Positions 24,290-35,900 of a stretch of 64,000 nucleotides of DNA are shown piece by piece. The notes beneath the pieces are model-generated. The model saw only the letters and a list, made by a program, of their open reading frames with translations, was not told where the DNA came from and ran no database searches. Each line of letters begins with the position of its first letter. The first letter of the stretch is position 1. The stretch covers positions 43,309,001-43,373,000 of the forward strand of contig JAYKKI010000004.1 of NCBI GenBank assembly GCA_039881145.1, given 5' to 3'. A program made the position numbers and the translations under genes. Source of the stretch: Druceiella hillmani. Lineage: Eukaryota > Arthropoda > Insecta > Lepidoptera > Hepialidae.

Positions 24290-25292
24290 CACAATTAAAT
24301 AAAACTACGTGATGTAGTATTATTTCTACTTTCTTTAATTTCTTTACCACGACCTAGGTTTCGTTGTATTACAACATCTTCAGGTGGGATATTAGCAAAG
24401 ATTAACTCGTAGGAACAACCAACAGTATTTATATGTTTCAAACACAATAGCGGAAGCCTGGTTTGTGCGGATTTTTCCATTGTTTATATTAGTGAGTTTA
24501 TTGCAGGGGCGCAGTGTAGGTTTTATTACATTACCAAGAGTTATACAATATACCAGTGTTTTAGTGAAGGTAATAAATTCAATTGTTGTTATTATGTGAG
24601 TTTATACAATGCAAACTTTACGGTGTATGTAATAAAATTAAATGCAAGTTATTATCGGTAATATATTTATACAAAAGCAAGGGTATTTGAAAGTAAGGAC
24701 AAGGTAATACACTAATTCTACATATCTTATTATCGGTAATATATTTATCCAAAACAAAGGTATTTGAAAGTAAGGACAAGGTAATACACTAATTCTACAT
24801 ATCTCCGGTTTTGTGTATTCATATATTTATTTATTTATTTCGTTTACTTTTTTTGTTTTTATTATATACACTTATATTTATATGTGTATTAGTGCTGAAA
24901 CAATTTCCAGGGTACTGTAGTATCAATGTTGTAAATTTATATTATATCTAGAAGATATTAGGAATGGGTGATGATATTATATTTAGTTGTTCATTTAATA
25001 TATTGACCTTGATATCTTTTTTATGTCTGTTTATTTCTAATGTTTCTAGGATAATAAGTTGCTAAGGATATTGACCTGCAATAAACTCACTAACATAAAC
25101 AATGGAAAAATACGCACAAGCCAGGCTTCCGCTATTGGGTTTCAAACTTATATATGCTTTTGGTTGTTCCTAAGAGTTAATATTTGCTAATATCCCACCT
25201 AAAGATGTTGTAATACAACGAAACCTAGGTCGTGGTAAAGGAATTAAAGAAAGTAGAAATAATACTACATCACGTAGTTTCATTTAATCGTG
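24290..25292. mobile_element. Palindromic repeat family, copy A (about 218-bp inverted arms, 1.0 kb overall)
   Basis: The left arm at 24290-24507 is matched in inverted orientation by 25075-25292 over nearly its whole length with scattered mismatches. The outermost words are CACAATTAAAT and ATTTAATCGTG; a conserved core contains CCACGACCTAGGTTTCG. The 570-bp centre holds a 78-bp tandem duplication and no coding sequence. Structure fits a foldback or MITE-like nonautonomous DNA element. No clear target-site duplication was seen. Confidence 0.85.
24649..24803 (+). repeat. Tandem duplication, 78-bp and 77-bp units
   Basis: Unit 24649-24726 is repeated at 24727-24803 with a few substitutions and one 1-bp difference. 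It lies within the loop of palindromic copy A. Confidence 0.92.
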
Positions 25293-26590
25293 GGCAATCT
25301 TAACGTCATGGGTAGCAACTCGACGCCATCTAGGAATATCTAATTTATTGATCTAACTCATAGTTTTCTGGACATTTTAATAATTACGCCAACATTTAGA
25401 TAACATAATTACTATAGTTTAATGTAATTAACAATAATTAAAATAATACCATATTTAATTCGAAATGTATCTCTTGCATTACCGCAACTATCTTCGATAA
25501 CATTACTTCTCTTCACTTATCTGTTAAGGATGTGACTCCATTTGTTTAAAAATTCATATCCCTTGTAAAAAAATATAAAGAAAAGTATCGTTTACTTTTA
25601 TCGTATTTTTTACAGAATAGTGAATGGGAGTGGTGTTATAATCAATATTTTATATTAAACTATCATATTTATTACGTTCAACTAAAGTAAAAACGTAACT
25701 CAATGATATGCTGTGACCTAGTTCATATAGCAGAAATAGTAGAGGTATCGAATTAACATTTCTTAAGTTGCAAAAGATATACACAAAGGAGGAAAAGCGA
25801 CAAAGGAAAATATATTGAAAGACAGGCACGAGAACAAAAAAAAATTTGTAATAAATGAACTTATTATTAGACATAAAAACGTTATTATATTCTATTATAC
25901 GCCAATATCTTTTATTAATCAATATATGAAATCAACTCTTAGCTTTCAAGCCACTGACTATGCATACAAAACATTGCTCTGATATTTGTAAATTTGAAAG
26001 CAAAAAAGTTGTTCATAAATTTACTATAGACAAACTCTAAGAAGTTCGTTTTAAATACGAATTACGAGTTAGGTTTCTGTGGTTAGGTGCCATGGCTACG
26101 TTGATATTTACGAGGCTTTTACCTTGCAACAAAGCGAGGCATAAACGGCATGAATGGACCAAATTATTTCCAGCAAAATTACGCTTGTAGTTTTCGATCA
26201 TGAAGTTTTTCTAGAACCAATACTCCCTTTAAAATATTATTTAAATTGTCAATTAGACAAATAAACAATTGTGTTTTTATGAGAAGTAATATATAAACGC
26301 TTGTTTTTTGGAAATCGCCTAATACATATGTCACATTATATACTCTGTATACGGATATAACATACTAGTCTACGAAACTCAGAAGCTTGTAGTCGAAACA
26401 CAACATTAAATATACAAAGAATGACAAAAATATTTATTTTGACTACAGTATAGTTTGAATGTAAATATCAATTAATAGTTTATTTTTAGTCGCTTAAGAT
26501 TATTTGCTGAATATTTCAAACCATCAATACTGATCATTTGTAATTGTTCCTAAAATGGTATTATATTCTTCATTAAATTTTTCTCGCCAT
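25293..26590. other. A+T-rich noncoding stretch
   Basis: A 90-codon minus-strand frame (25650-25922) is Phe/Tyr-rich without motif and is probably chance. Confidence 0.4.
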
Positions 26591-26600
26591 TTTTATTTCC
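26591..26600 (+). repeat. Target-site duplication, 5' copy, of Jockey LINE no. 2
   Basis: TTTTATTTCC, repeated exactly at 31034-31043 after the A-rich 3' end of the LINE. The word is A+T-rich, but both copies abut independently inferred element ends. Confidence 0.75.
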
Positions 26601-26634
26601 AGTTCGTCCGCGTACGGAAGCGCTCGTTGACGTG
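26599..26634 (+). promoter_or_regulatory. Internal Pol II promoter: initiator plus downstream promoter element
   Basis: CCAGTTC places an initiator A (+1) at 26601. At +28 to +33 (26628-26633) stands TGACGT preceded by T, matching the downstream promoter element consensus (R-G-W-Y-V-T) at five of six positions with exact canonical spacing. Jockey, Doc, I and related insect LINEs are known to use Inr/DPE promoters located inside the element, which lets each new copy carry its promoter. Confidence 0.75.
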
Positions 26635-26924
26635 AGTAGGATAGCTCCCGTATAATTTAAAATATAAAAATTTTCAAGTGTAAAACATATAGTGTAAAAG
26701 TGGTGTTAATCTCTCGTAAACTATATTAAAAATCAGTTACTAAATGCTATAAATAAATTATTAAAGTTAGTTACTTTAGTTCGATATTGATAAACAAGTG
26801 GGTAGTTTGTAATTTTCAATCGGTGCCCGGGACATAAACAAAACGTATTAACGTGTTACAAACTTCTGTTGATTGTCGTGTACAAAACGATAACTATTTT
26901 TTGAGGCTCCTCGCAGCACGTTCG

Positions 26925-27000
26925 TAGTGCAGCGTGTAACGCTAGCGCCCGCGTTGCTGCGTCGTAAAGCGGGCGGCGTGAGCTCCCTGGGTTCGATTTC
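26925..27000 (+). promoter_or_regulatory. tRNA-like box A/box B pair in the LINE leader
   Basis: TAGTGCAGCGTG at 26925-26936 resembles a Pol III box A (T-R-G-Y-N-N-A-N-N-G), and GGTTCGATTTC at 26990-27000 differs from box B (G-G-T-T-C-R-A-N-T-C-C) at one base. The 54-bp spacing is within the tRNA range. The stems of a cloverleaf do not pair well, so this is not a functional tRNA gene by eye. It could be a tRNA-derived SINE head captured in the LINE 5' UTR, or a solo degraded tRNA. Confidence 0.5.
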
Positions 27001-27151
27001 AGCTAGTAGCGCGCTTTGTTTTGTATTTTATTAGTACGGAGTTAAGCTGCACTACTGCTGCCATCTAGTACTGAGCATTTGAAATACGCGTTGAGTTGGA
27101 GAGCAAAGTCATCATCCTATGCAAACGATATCGGGTAACGTGTGAAAGAGC

Positions 27152-28289
27152 ATGGATAACGAGAATTCAAGAGGACAATCACAGACAGTGATGACGAAAT
27201 ATTACCCCCCTACAGCTAATTAAGCCCAATTGCCTCAATCAAATAATATACTCTTCGCTGAAAATACGCGTAGGATACAAAATGAGGAACAACTTTATTC
27301 TGCTTGGTGCCAAGCCAGACAGAATGAAGATAATTTGAAAAAAATTATCTTTGATCTTCAGGAACAAGTCAAAGTAATGAAATTAGAAATCGAAAATTTA
27401 AAACTAAATCGAAATTTGAGTGAATTAACGTCACAAGGAACAGATGAGTTAAGCGATAATGATCTAGCGGTCAACACAGAATGGATAAGAGTTAAAAATA
27501 AAATTTCGAAGGCATGAAATGAAATGAAATGAAATTTCGTGGCATTCCTACGAAAGAAACAAGATAGGGATATCAGAGTAATGATCAAAAATATTCATCA
27601 TTCTTTCAGCCCAACAGATATAATACATAATCTAAAAGCTCAAGGTTTGGAAGCACTGAATGCCACAGGCAAATTGAAATGGAAAACAAAGGAATCATTA
27701 GATATGTTTATTGTTGCGTTTAAAAAGAATACGGACATTAAAAAATACATGCAGCATTAAAAAAGTTTGTAGTGCAATCGTTACTACCGAACCAATTAAA
27801 AGTAATAAATTAATACCGCAGTGTAAAACCTGCCAATCATTTGGTCATACCAAAAACTATTGCAACAAGGAACCTAGATGTGTTAAATGTGCTGGACATC
27901 ATCTCACGACTAACTGTGATAAATCAAGTAATATGCAGCCAAAATGCTGTCACTGTGGGAAAAATCATACTGCCAACTATCGAGGATGTGAAGTAATTAA
28001 AGAACTTCAAAAACTGAGAGACAGCAAAAACAAACCTAAATAACAAGTAAATACTAATAAATTGATAAAAATGTCCACTCAGAATGAGACCATTCAGATT
28101 GAGGCCACAAAACCACAAAATCCCCAAAATTCCGGAAGAACATATAGCCAAGCTGTTTCTGATAAGACCCGTGTAACTAAGCAAATGCCTAATAATGATA
28201 ATCTGTTATTAGAAATTATGCAGATGCTAAAAGATCAAAACCTGCGACTCAATAAAATTGAGCGCAAAATAAAAGTCTCTGGAAACTAA
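27152..28289 (+). pseudogene. ORF1 (Gag-like zinc-knuckle protein) of Jockey LINE no. 2
   Basis: Starts at ATG 27152, the first in-frame ATG of the coding frame after the leader. A coiled-coil-like N-terminal region (27230-27510, heptad-rich with many Leu/Glu/Lys) is followed by an RNA-binding-like region (27539-27750). Three zinc knuckles follow: CKTCQSFGHTKNYC, CVKCAGHHLTTNC and CCHCGKNHTANYRGC. Breaks: TAA 27221-27223; two TGA codons (27515-27517, 27530-27532) inside a (GAAAT)4 run; a frameshift near 27757; TAA 28041-28043 after the knuckles. The frame stays open beyond this last stop, with an ATG at 28071, and ends at TAA 28287-28289 as a Lys/Leu-rich helix. ORF2 starts two bases later. 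Confidence 0.88.
27516..27535 (+). repeat. (GAAAT)4 pentanucleotide run inside ORF1
   Basis: Four exact units. Expansion by three units (15 bp) keeps the downstream frame but introduces two TGA codons, so it looks like a post-insertion slippage event. Confidence 0.85.
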
Positions 28290-28291
28290 CA

Positions 28292-30912
28292 ATGACTTCC
28301 CTACAATTATGGAATGGAATGCCATTGGATTGCTACAGCACCAACATGAGCTGCAAGCAATCCTATACACAGAAAACATTGACATATGTCTTATCTCAGA
28401 AACGCATTTTACTAGGGAGTCCTTTATTAGATTCAAAAGCTTCTCAACCTATTATTCAAATCATCCTGCTAACACGGCTCGCGGAGGTAGTGCTGTTATT
28501 ATTAAAAACTGCATTAAACACTTTGAAGAAGAAAAATATGTGACTTGTGATATCCAAGCTACAATTGTAACGGTTGAGACAACTGAACAAAAACTCAGGG
28601 TAAGTGCGATCTATTGCCCACCTAGATATAATATTTATGCAGATGAATATATCATACTTTTCAAGAAATTAAATCGTCGCTTCATCATTTGAAGTGACTT
28701 GAATGCTAAACACACCCACTGGGGCTCAAGACTAATCAATACTAAGGGGCGAGAATTATACAGGACTGCTGTCAGTTATGGATGCGAATTCATGTCAAGT
28801 GGTAAACCAACATATTGGCCTACAGACCCTAATAAAACACCAGACCTAATAGACTTTTTTGTTGTTAAAACTTATCAGCAAATTATATTAAAATAGAAGA
28901 GGGACTTGACTTGAACTATGATCATTCTCCAATTTACCTAACGGTTAGTGACAAAATCATTTTAAAAGAACAAACATTAACTCTTAGTAACAAATAAACA
29001 GATTGGATTTATTTTAATTACTTATTAGATAATGATATCAATTTGATGGTGCCGATAAAGACTGTTAATCAATTGGAAAAATAATTAAATGCTTTTACCG
29101 CAGATATTCAGGGAGCTGCCTGGAATAGTACGCCGGTTATTAAAAGAAAATTAAAAGGTCTTAATTATCTGAAAGAAATTAGAGTCCTAATATCAGAAAA
29201 AAGAAAACTTAGAAAAAAGTGGCATCAATCAAGAAGCCCATATGATAAAACTCTACTTAACAGAGCTACTAGACAACTAACTACAGAAATAAAAAAACAT
29301 CAAACAATTATTAAAAAAATTACAGAACTAACTACAGATAGCAAAACTGAATACTCACTATGGAAAGCTACAAAATATCTTAAACGACCGTTAGCTCAAG
29401 TACCCCCTATAAAAAAGAATGATGGAAAAAGGGCTCGTAATAATTCAGAAAAAGCAGATGTGTTTGCTTAACATCTTGAAGCAAGATTTTATCCAAACGA
29501 GGAAGATGATGCTCTACCACCTCTTCATCTCAATGCTTATCCTGTCAAAATTCCATTAGTCACGCCTAAGGAAGTTGCTGATGAAATTAGAAACAACCTC
29601 AATGTGAAAAAATCACCTGGATTTGATATAATTACAGGTGCCATACTTAAAAGATTTCAAAGAAAAGCTCTGGTTAAATTAACTACTCTGATCATTGCCT
29701 GTATTCGGCTAAATTATGTCCCAGATGCGTGGAAAACAGCTGAAGTTATTATGCTACCAAAACCTGGCAAAAATCTAAGTGAAATTGAATCATATCGACC
29801 CATCTCACTCTTACCAATCATGTCAAACCTATTTGAGAAACTAATTTTAAAGCGTCTGAAACCTGTTTTTGATCAAAGAAACCTGATACCACCACATCAA
29901 TTTGGTTTCAGAAACAACAGCTCGACAATCGATCAAGTACATCGTATTACTGCTGTTATTGAAAAAGCGATAGAAAACAAATATATGTTCTGCTGTCTTC
30001 TTGGATGTAGCACAGGCATTTGATAGAGTTTGGGACGAAGGTCTCCTACACAAATTAAGATTACTTCTTCCCGATCACTTCTACCAACTCTTAAAATCTT
30101 ATCTGACTAATCGACACTTTCGGGTTAACTACGAAGACTTGTATTCAGACTTGAAGCTGATTAAGGCTTCAAGGTCCCTTAAGGTAGTGTTCTAGGCCCA
30201 GTTTTGTATTTGCTATACATTAATGATGTTTCAACAACGTTATATAGTACAACAGCCACTTTTGCAGATGATACGGCAATAATGTCAGTCGGAAGGTTCA
30301 ACTAGAAAATTGCAGTCTGCTCTCAACAAAGTAGCAATCTGGACAAAAAAATGGCACATTAAATTAAACGAATCCAAATCAACACATATCAACTTTACAA
30401 ATAAAAAAATAACACAATAACCATTCTTTATTAATGGCACTCAATTACCATATGCAAATACCATTAAATATCTTGGTAAGACTCTTGACGGCATGCTTCG
30501 GTGGAAAGAACATATTAAGATGAAACGCAACAAACTTAATCTCAGAAAAATGTATTGGTTGCTTGGTCGTAATTCTGAGCTTTCAACATACAACAATTTG
30601 TATAATGCTTATTTTGTATAAGCAAGTCCTATGCTCAATTTGAAGTTATGGAATACAGCTGTGGGGTTGCGCCAGTAAGTCTAATATCCAAGTGATACAA
30701 AGATTCCAAAACAAAGTGCTTAAGTGTATTGTTAACGCGCCTTGGTTAACAACACACACGATACTATTAGTAGATTTGCTAGTTCTCACCAAAAGAGACT
30801 CCAAAACCACATTAACTCAGAAGTGTTCAGACTCTCAAATGTGCAAAATACTATTAGAAGACTCAAAAGAATAAAACCTTTTGAGCTTGTTAAACATTGG
30901 AACACTAAGTGA
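28292..30912 (+). pseudogene. ORF2 (endonuclease-reverse transcriptase) of Jockey LINE no. 2
   Basis: Endonuclease signatures: a degraded WNxNGL start near 28309 (after an early frameshift), catalytic Glu in LISETHF, SDLNAKHTHWGSRL preceded by TGA 28690-28692, PTYWPTDPNKTPDLIDFF, and YDHSPI near 28918. RT signatures: SPGFDIITGAILKR near 29612, YRPISLLPIMSNLFEK near 29790, motif A AQAFDRVWDE near 30010 (after a frameshift at about 29995), GSVLGPVLY near 30190, and motif C FADD at 30261-30272. The C-terminal region (IQRFQNKVLKCIVNAPW) near 30690 is followed by a degraded tail ending at TGA 30910-30912. At least six stops and about five frameshifts make it nonfunctional. Confidence 0.9.
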
Positions 30913-31033
30913 TTCAAAGGAAAATCTTAGTTTAGTCAGCATATAGTATATTAATTCAGAAACAAATTAATCGTTAGTTATATAACTAGTTTTATTAAAA
31001 ATTAAGAAAAAAGAAATTAAAAATTTTTAAAAA
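30913..31033 (+). other. 3' UTR and A-rich end of Jockey LINE no. 2
   Basis: About 120 bp of A+T-rich noncoding sequence ending in imperfect A-runs just before the second target-site copy at 31034. Confidence 0.7.
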
Positions 31034-31043
31034 TTTTATTTCC
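31034..31043 (+). repeat. Target-site duplication, 3' copy, of Jockey LINE no. 2
   Basis: TTTTATTTCC, identical to 26591-26600. Confidence 0.75.
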
Positions 31044-32845
31044 TACTAAAAATTCACGATATAATGTATGCTTATTTACAAAAATAGTTCTTTTTGTTTC
31101 GAATTACGATTTAAATTTTTAATTAAATTATCTTTCTTTCCTGATTGTCCTGAGTTATGTCAGAACGAGCAAGAATTTCATCGCTTTCTTTTTTGTAATT
31201 TATAAATATAACTTTGCTGAAAAATTTGTTGTGCGCCTCATGTACTTACTGTCTACCGTAATTATGTTACAAGTTAGGACTTTAGTCTCATTAACTAAAA
31301 AATAATTACATATATTAATGACTCGTATCTTGTGAACAAAACCTTTATTAAAAAAAATATTAACATACATTTCCAACCCATTTTAAAGAATTTTTTTAAT
31401 AACATCCTACTGAATGCCGCTGGGGAGGCAAATCTATTTTTCCTAAAATTCCATGTGTCGAGGGGTAGTTTTTATTTCAATTATGGTGCTATGGTGCAAA
31501 GATTTTGACTGAGTTATAATTTTGTAATATTTAGACGGATACGGATAGACGGACATGATAAAATTATAAGGGTCCCCTTTTTAATATTCGGTTATGGAAT
31601 TTAAAAATTATCAAACGATTAAAAAGTTAAAGATCAAATTGTTCAAAAGGGCTGGTTCTACACATAAACTTTTAAATTCTACGTTTATTAATTCACATAT
31701 CTATTGATTTTTAATATTACGTATTGTGATAATATGAAAGAGAATTTAATGATCAGTATACATATTTTATAAGAACTTTATGCCCTATGAGCACATAATA
31801 TATTTCATCTTGTTAGAAAATTTGAAAGTTAAACCTAGACCATGTAACTCTTTTCTAAACTATGAAATATCTCGAAAGAGTAATATGTTTTGAACTAGCT
31901 TTGAATACTTTTTAGTCAATGAGGAACTAATTATTAGAATAACTATTTTGATATAGTCTATGATGAGTTTCACTTATTTAGATTTTACTTTGATATTTTG
32001 GTAGGAATTCTTAGCTACTTACCATTATTCAAAATTAAATTAAACCATGAAGGGACTAAATTAAAACAATTTAAAAATCGTTAGATTCGTACCAAAATGC
32101 TAGTAATTTTCCAGAATATATAACTTACCAGAAAATACCATGACTAATTTTCAGTTTTTTAAAAACGAATTAAAACTATTTGGCAAATATTTTCGACCTA
32201 ATTAACATATACATATGGAAAACAACTTCTTAATTTCGTTTGTACTTGGCTCAAATCGATATTTTCACAACTTAATTTTGTAGTACGTATTTTAAATTTT
32301 TTTTACGTGAATTGTAATTTAAGACAACATTCGATTATTCGTACATATTTCTTTATTTTATTTCTAATGTATGTAGAATTACTTAAAAAAAATTTGAAAT
32401 ATCTTCAATATTTACACATTTTCTTTTACCTTCATAACTCCTCAAAAGTATTTTCAATGTTATATTTATTTTCGAAAAGTAATGTAAATTTAAATATTAT
32501 TTTTTGTGATCTTTACATTATTAGAAATAAAAATGACGAAAATGAAAAAAAAACATATATAAAAATGTTCTGCTGCTATTCCAACTTGGGCGGAAAGAAG
32601 GTGATTGATTATGCACGTGAACTCTATTTGTATTTAAGAGCAATACTAATACGCATTTGCACTAATATACTACAATATTCTTTGTATAATATAGATAATA
32701 TATGTATAATATAGATAAATAATTTTTAAATAAATTTTTCATGTAATATTGAAAAAACATGAAATATTAACCCATACATAAAATAAATTAAAATAAAAAA
32801 ATCTGCTTCACAAAAAAACTTAAGTGAATGCACGCTCATTACCAT
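31044..32845. other. A+T-rich noncoding stretch
   Basis: The 135-codon plus frame at 32307-32714 is rich in Phe, Tyr, Ile and Asn, has no motif and looks like a chance frame in A+T-rich DNA. Confidence 0.4.
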
Positions 32846-32907
32846 ACTCATACCTTTATTAGACAGTAAACAAATTACTCATACCTTTATTAGACAGTAA
32901 ACAAACA
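32846..32907 (+). repeat. 31-bp exact-type tandem duplication
   Basis: Unit 32846-32876, beginning ACTCATACCTTTATTAGAC, repeats at 32877-32907 with at most one or two end differences: a recent duplication. Confidence 0.95.
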
Positions 32908-35900
32908 TGATTAATTATGTTTACACGCACATAATGAGCGAGTACTCTAATCACGAGTTATTAAACTGAACTACATTCAAATGGACTACCTTCCAACTTG
33001 ATTACGTCTTTCATAAATTTACCGTCATTATATCGCCTCATTGAGCGGTTAATATTATTTTAACGTTGCTTTTGCCCACACGCTAAACAATAAGATGCTA
33101 AGCACAAATAATAAATATTCCCAGAAAGCGTTTTTCCTTTTATCGATTTGCTTTTCTGTTATTAATAAAGTTTGTCTGAAAATTTGTAAGTACAAGCATG
33201 TAGACACGAGTTTATATCTCGTTCCGGGTTAATTTTTCTGTGCTGAATTTGCAATTCTCATTAAATACAAATAGTTAACATTTTTAGATTTTTCATTGTA
33301 TTTTAGTTTTGTACATAATTGAATATAATTTATCGCTTCTGAAAATTTGGTTTGATCTTTGTTTTGTTTTTGTTGTGGTAGTTTCTAAGTACTTGCTCGA
33401 CTAAATGAAAAATAAACTGATTAGTTACGAGTATAACTCGCATTACGAAATATATATTTATACGAAAAAAAGTATTATTTTACCTAATGTAAAATTAATA
33501 ACCCGCTAATCCATCACATTTTGTGAACAATCATTATATTTTTCTAGAAAAATTTCGATGAGCTTCTGTTAATTCAATTTTACAAAATTGTAACTTTAGA
33601 AGTTCGAAGGGTATATCATCCTTGAGCATATTTTTGGCAATCCTTCTAGAAATAAAGTGCTCAAGATTCCAGAAAATTAGAGTCAACGTATCTTTCCTTT
33701 TCATTTGATACCCCACACAACATGGGAAATCAAAAGTTAAAAATTTAATTTAATTTCCTTTTCTATATGCATATTTCGAGTGATAATTGCCACTTTCCAA
33801 ATTGCTGCGCTTTTTGAGAAAAACAGCTGTTACAGACGGACAAAATTATTTCATAAAATTTACTGTTTCTTTTGAAATAAGAAATACTAAAAAGAAAACA
33901 TTAAATGTATGTATTAAGTGAAATTTAGTTTTTTGATCTTAACGAGATTTAAAATTTTATTTTCTACTTTTATGCTACTGCTCACTGTTGAAAATATGCT
34001 GGTTTAAGTAGATAAACTTACGTAGAATACGTTAAATAAACTCATGTCACCATTTATAAGATTGGTTAACTTCATTTATACTAGGCTCTTGAAATATTTT
34101 TTAATATAACATTAAATAATTTCTAATTTAATTTATTTTTACATACCAGATTAAAGAAATGCAAGAGAAATTCAAGATTTGAACACTGATGCAATTGAGT
34201 AATGATGTGTAAATCAACACTAACAAAATTATATATAACTGTGTATGAAATCACAAATATATTATTTGTAATATTTCTTGTTTAAATATCAATTGTACAT
34301 CAATATAAATTATATACACTATGTATAGGAAGGAAACTTTGTCACTTCAAACACTTGCCCCATTAATCATGTGTAATCCGACAATATGTTATTTTTTTCA
34401 ACTAGCCACCTAGTTTATATAATAAGTAAAGTTTAAATTGTATATGAAATCACAATTATCTTTAAATTAACACCATGTAATCTTTACACTAAATATCAGT
34501 TTGGCAACGTGTTCACATACTGGAAACTTTGCAAACTGTCAAGTGTCAAAATGAAATGTCACTTTTAAATTTCGAAAAACTTAGTTTTTAAACATGCGAA
34601 CATAGTATTTAAAATATACGTAATTTTGTTTAAGAATGTATTTAGTATTTACACATACCTAAATATTATGTTCCATTTCTGTGTTAAGTGCCTTCTCCAT
34701 ACTTATCGCAATTTCTCAACCGATGACAATAATTTTGACGTAAATTATCTACATTGTGCGTCTGGTATTCGAATTTTGCTTCCTTATAAAATGAGTTAGA
34801 CTATTTTGTTCCATGTTTATCGATATTGTTGGAGAAGTATCACCTGATATCACTGAAATAACGGGTAATCCTCCGGCATTGAATTGATCGTAACAAGACT
34901 TGGTTGTCGGATAATGTTCGATGTATTAGAGCTTTTCCATTGACATTTGGTATATTAATACCATATTTGCGATACATTAATTATTTTATGATGCGATATA
35001 TTAATTTAACAAGATATACAAAAAAAGAAAAAAATCCTATTATTTCATTTGCTCCCTTAAAATTACTTTATATATTTTTGGGTATTAACTTTTGAAGTAT
35101 ATGCTGGTTAATCAATACGCTTCATCAGTACGTCAATTTTAGGTGTCAAAATTTTAAAAAATAGGCAGTTACTACAAACAACTTGAGATTAACACGACTT
35201 TATAAGGATTGCGTTTATTTTCCTTTAAAGTGTGAAAACCTAAAAAAGTAGTTAGATATGAGTAGTTTCAGTTAGTAATTGTAAAAATATTAATGCATAA
35301 TAAGTATAACAATTCACATGCATCAAGCATGATGAAATATCTTCTGCTCTACAAAATAAATTTGTCAAATTAAAAACTTCTCCTTGCTTATCGTCTTCAT
35401 CAAACTTCAATATGGTGAATAGGTTATAATTAACTAAATATTTTATAATTTAGATTATATTATTAATAAGGAGAAATCTGACAATTAAAACATTAATTAA
35501 ATATGGAATATTTTGCTCTCAACAAATGAAAAAAATCCGAGTTTTCGAAAGTTACATAAATTAATCAAGATTCACTTTTCCTGGCCTTTGTAAATATCTA
35601 ACCGGCGTTCATGATTTAGATAACCATTGAAAAAATAAAATAGGTATTTATACACCTACAGGTGTGTGTCAATTATGCCGATGAAATAAAGACAAAACCT
35701 ACTTAAATCGGCATGAAGATTTACTATGTTGTTGCAAGCAAACGATTAGAGATTCTATTATACATAGACATTTTTGTTAAAGGAAATGTGTACAAATAAA
35801 TTAGTTAAAAGAAAACTTGTTCATTCACCGCTATTTTTTTTCAAATATTTATTTTAAAATTAAGATATTATTCAGCTGGTCTCGAATTTTCAAACAGCAA

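Larger units (their letters stand above)
26601..31033 (+). mobile_element. Jockey-type LINE no. 2, structurally full length, decayed
   Basis: A 4,433-bp element with 5' UTR, ORF1, ORF2, short 3' UTR and A-rich end, flanked by a 10-bp duplication. The first base is the A of an initiator-like sequence, as expected for a LINE whose internal promoter starts transcription at its own 5' end. The ORFs contain many stops and several frameshifts, so the insertion is older than LINE no. 1. The 550-bp leader is markedly richer in G+C than the flanks. Confidence 0.88.

Noticed and set aside
26925..27000. Functional tRNA gene
   Set aside because: Box A and box B are present but acceptor, D and T stems do not pair well and no clean anticodon arm is seen.
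32307..32714. 135-codon plus-strand frame as a gene
   Set aside because: Composition dominated by Ile, Phe, Tyr, Leu and Asn as expected from A+T-rich DNA; no domain, no neighbours.
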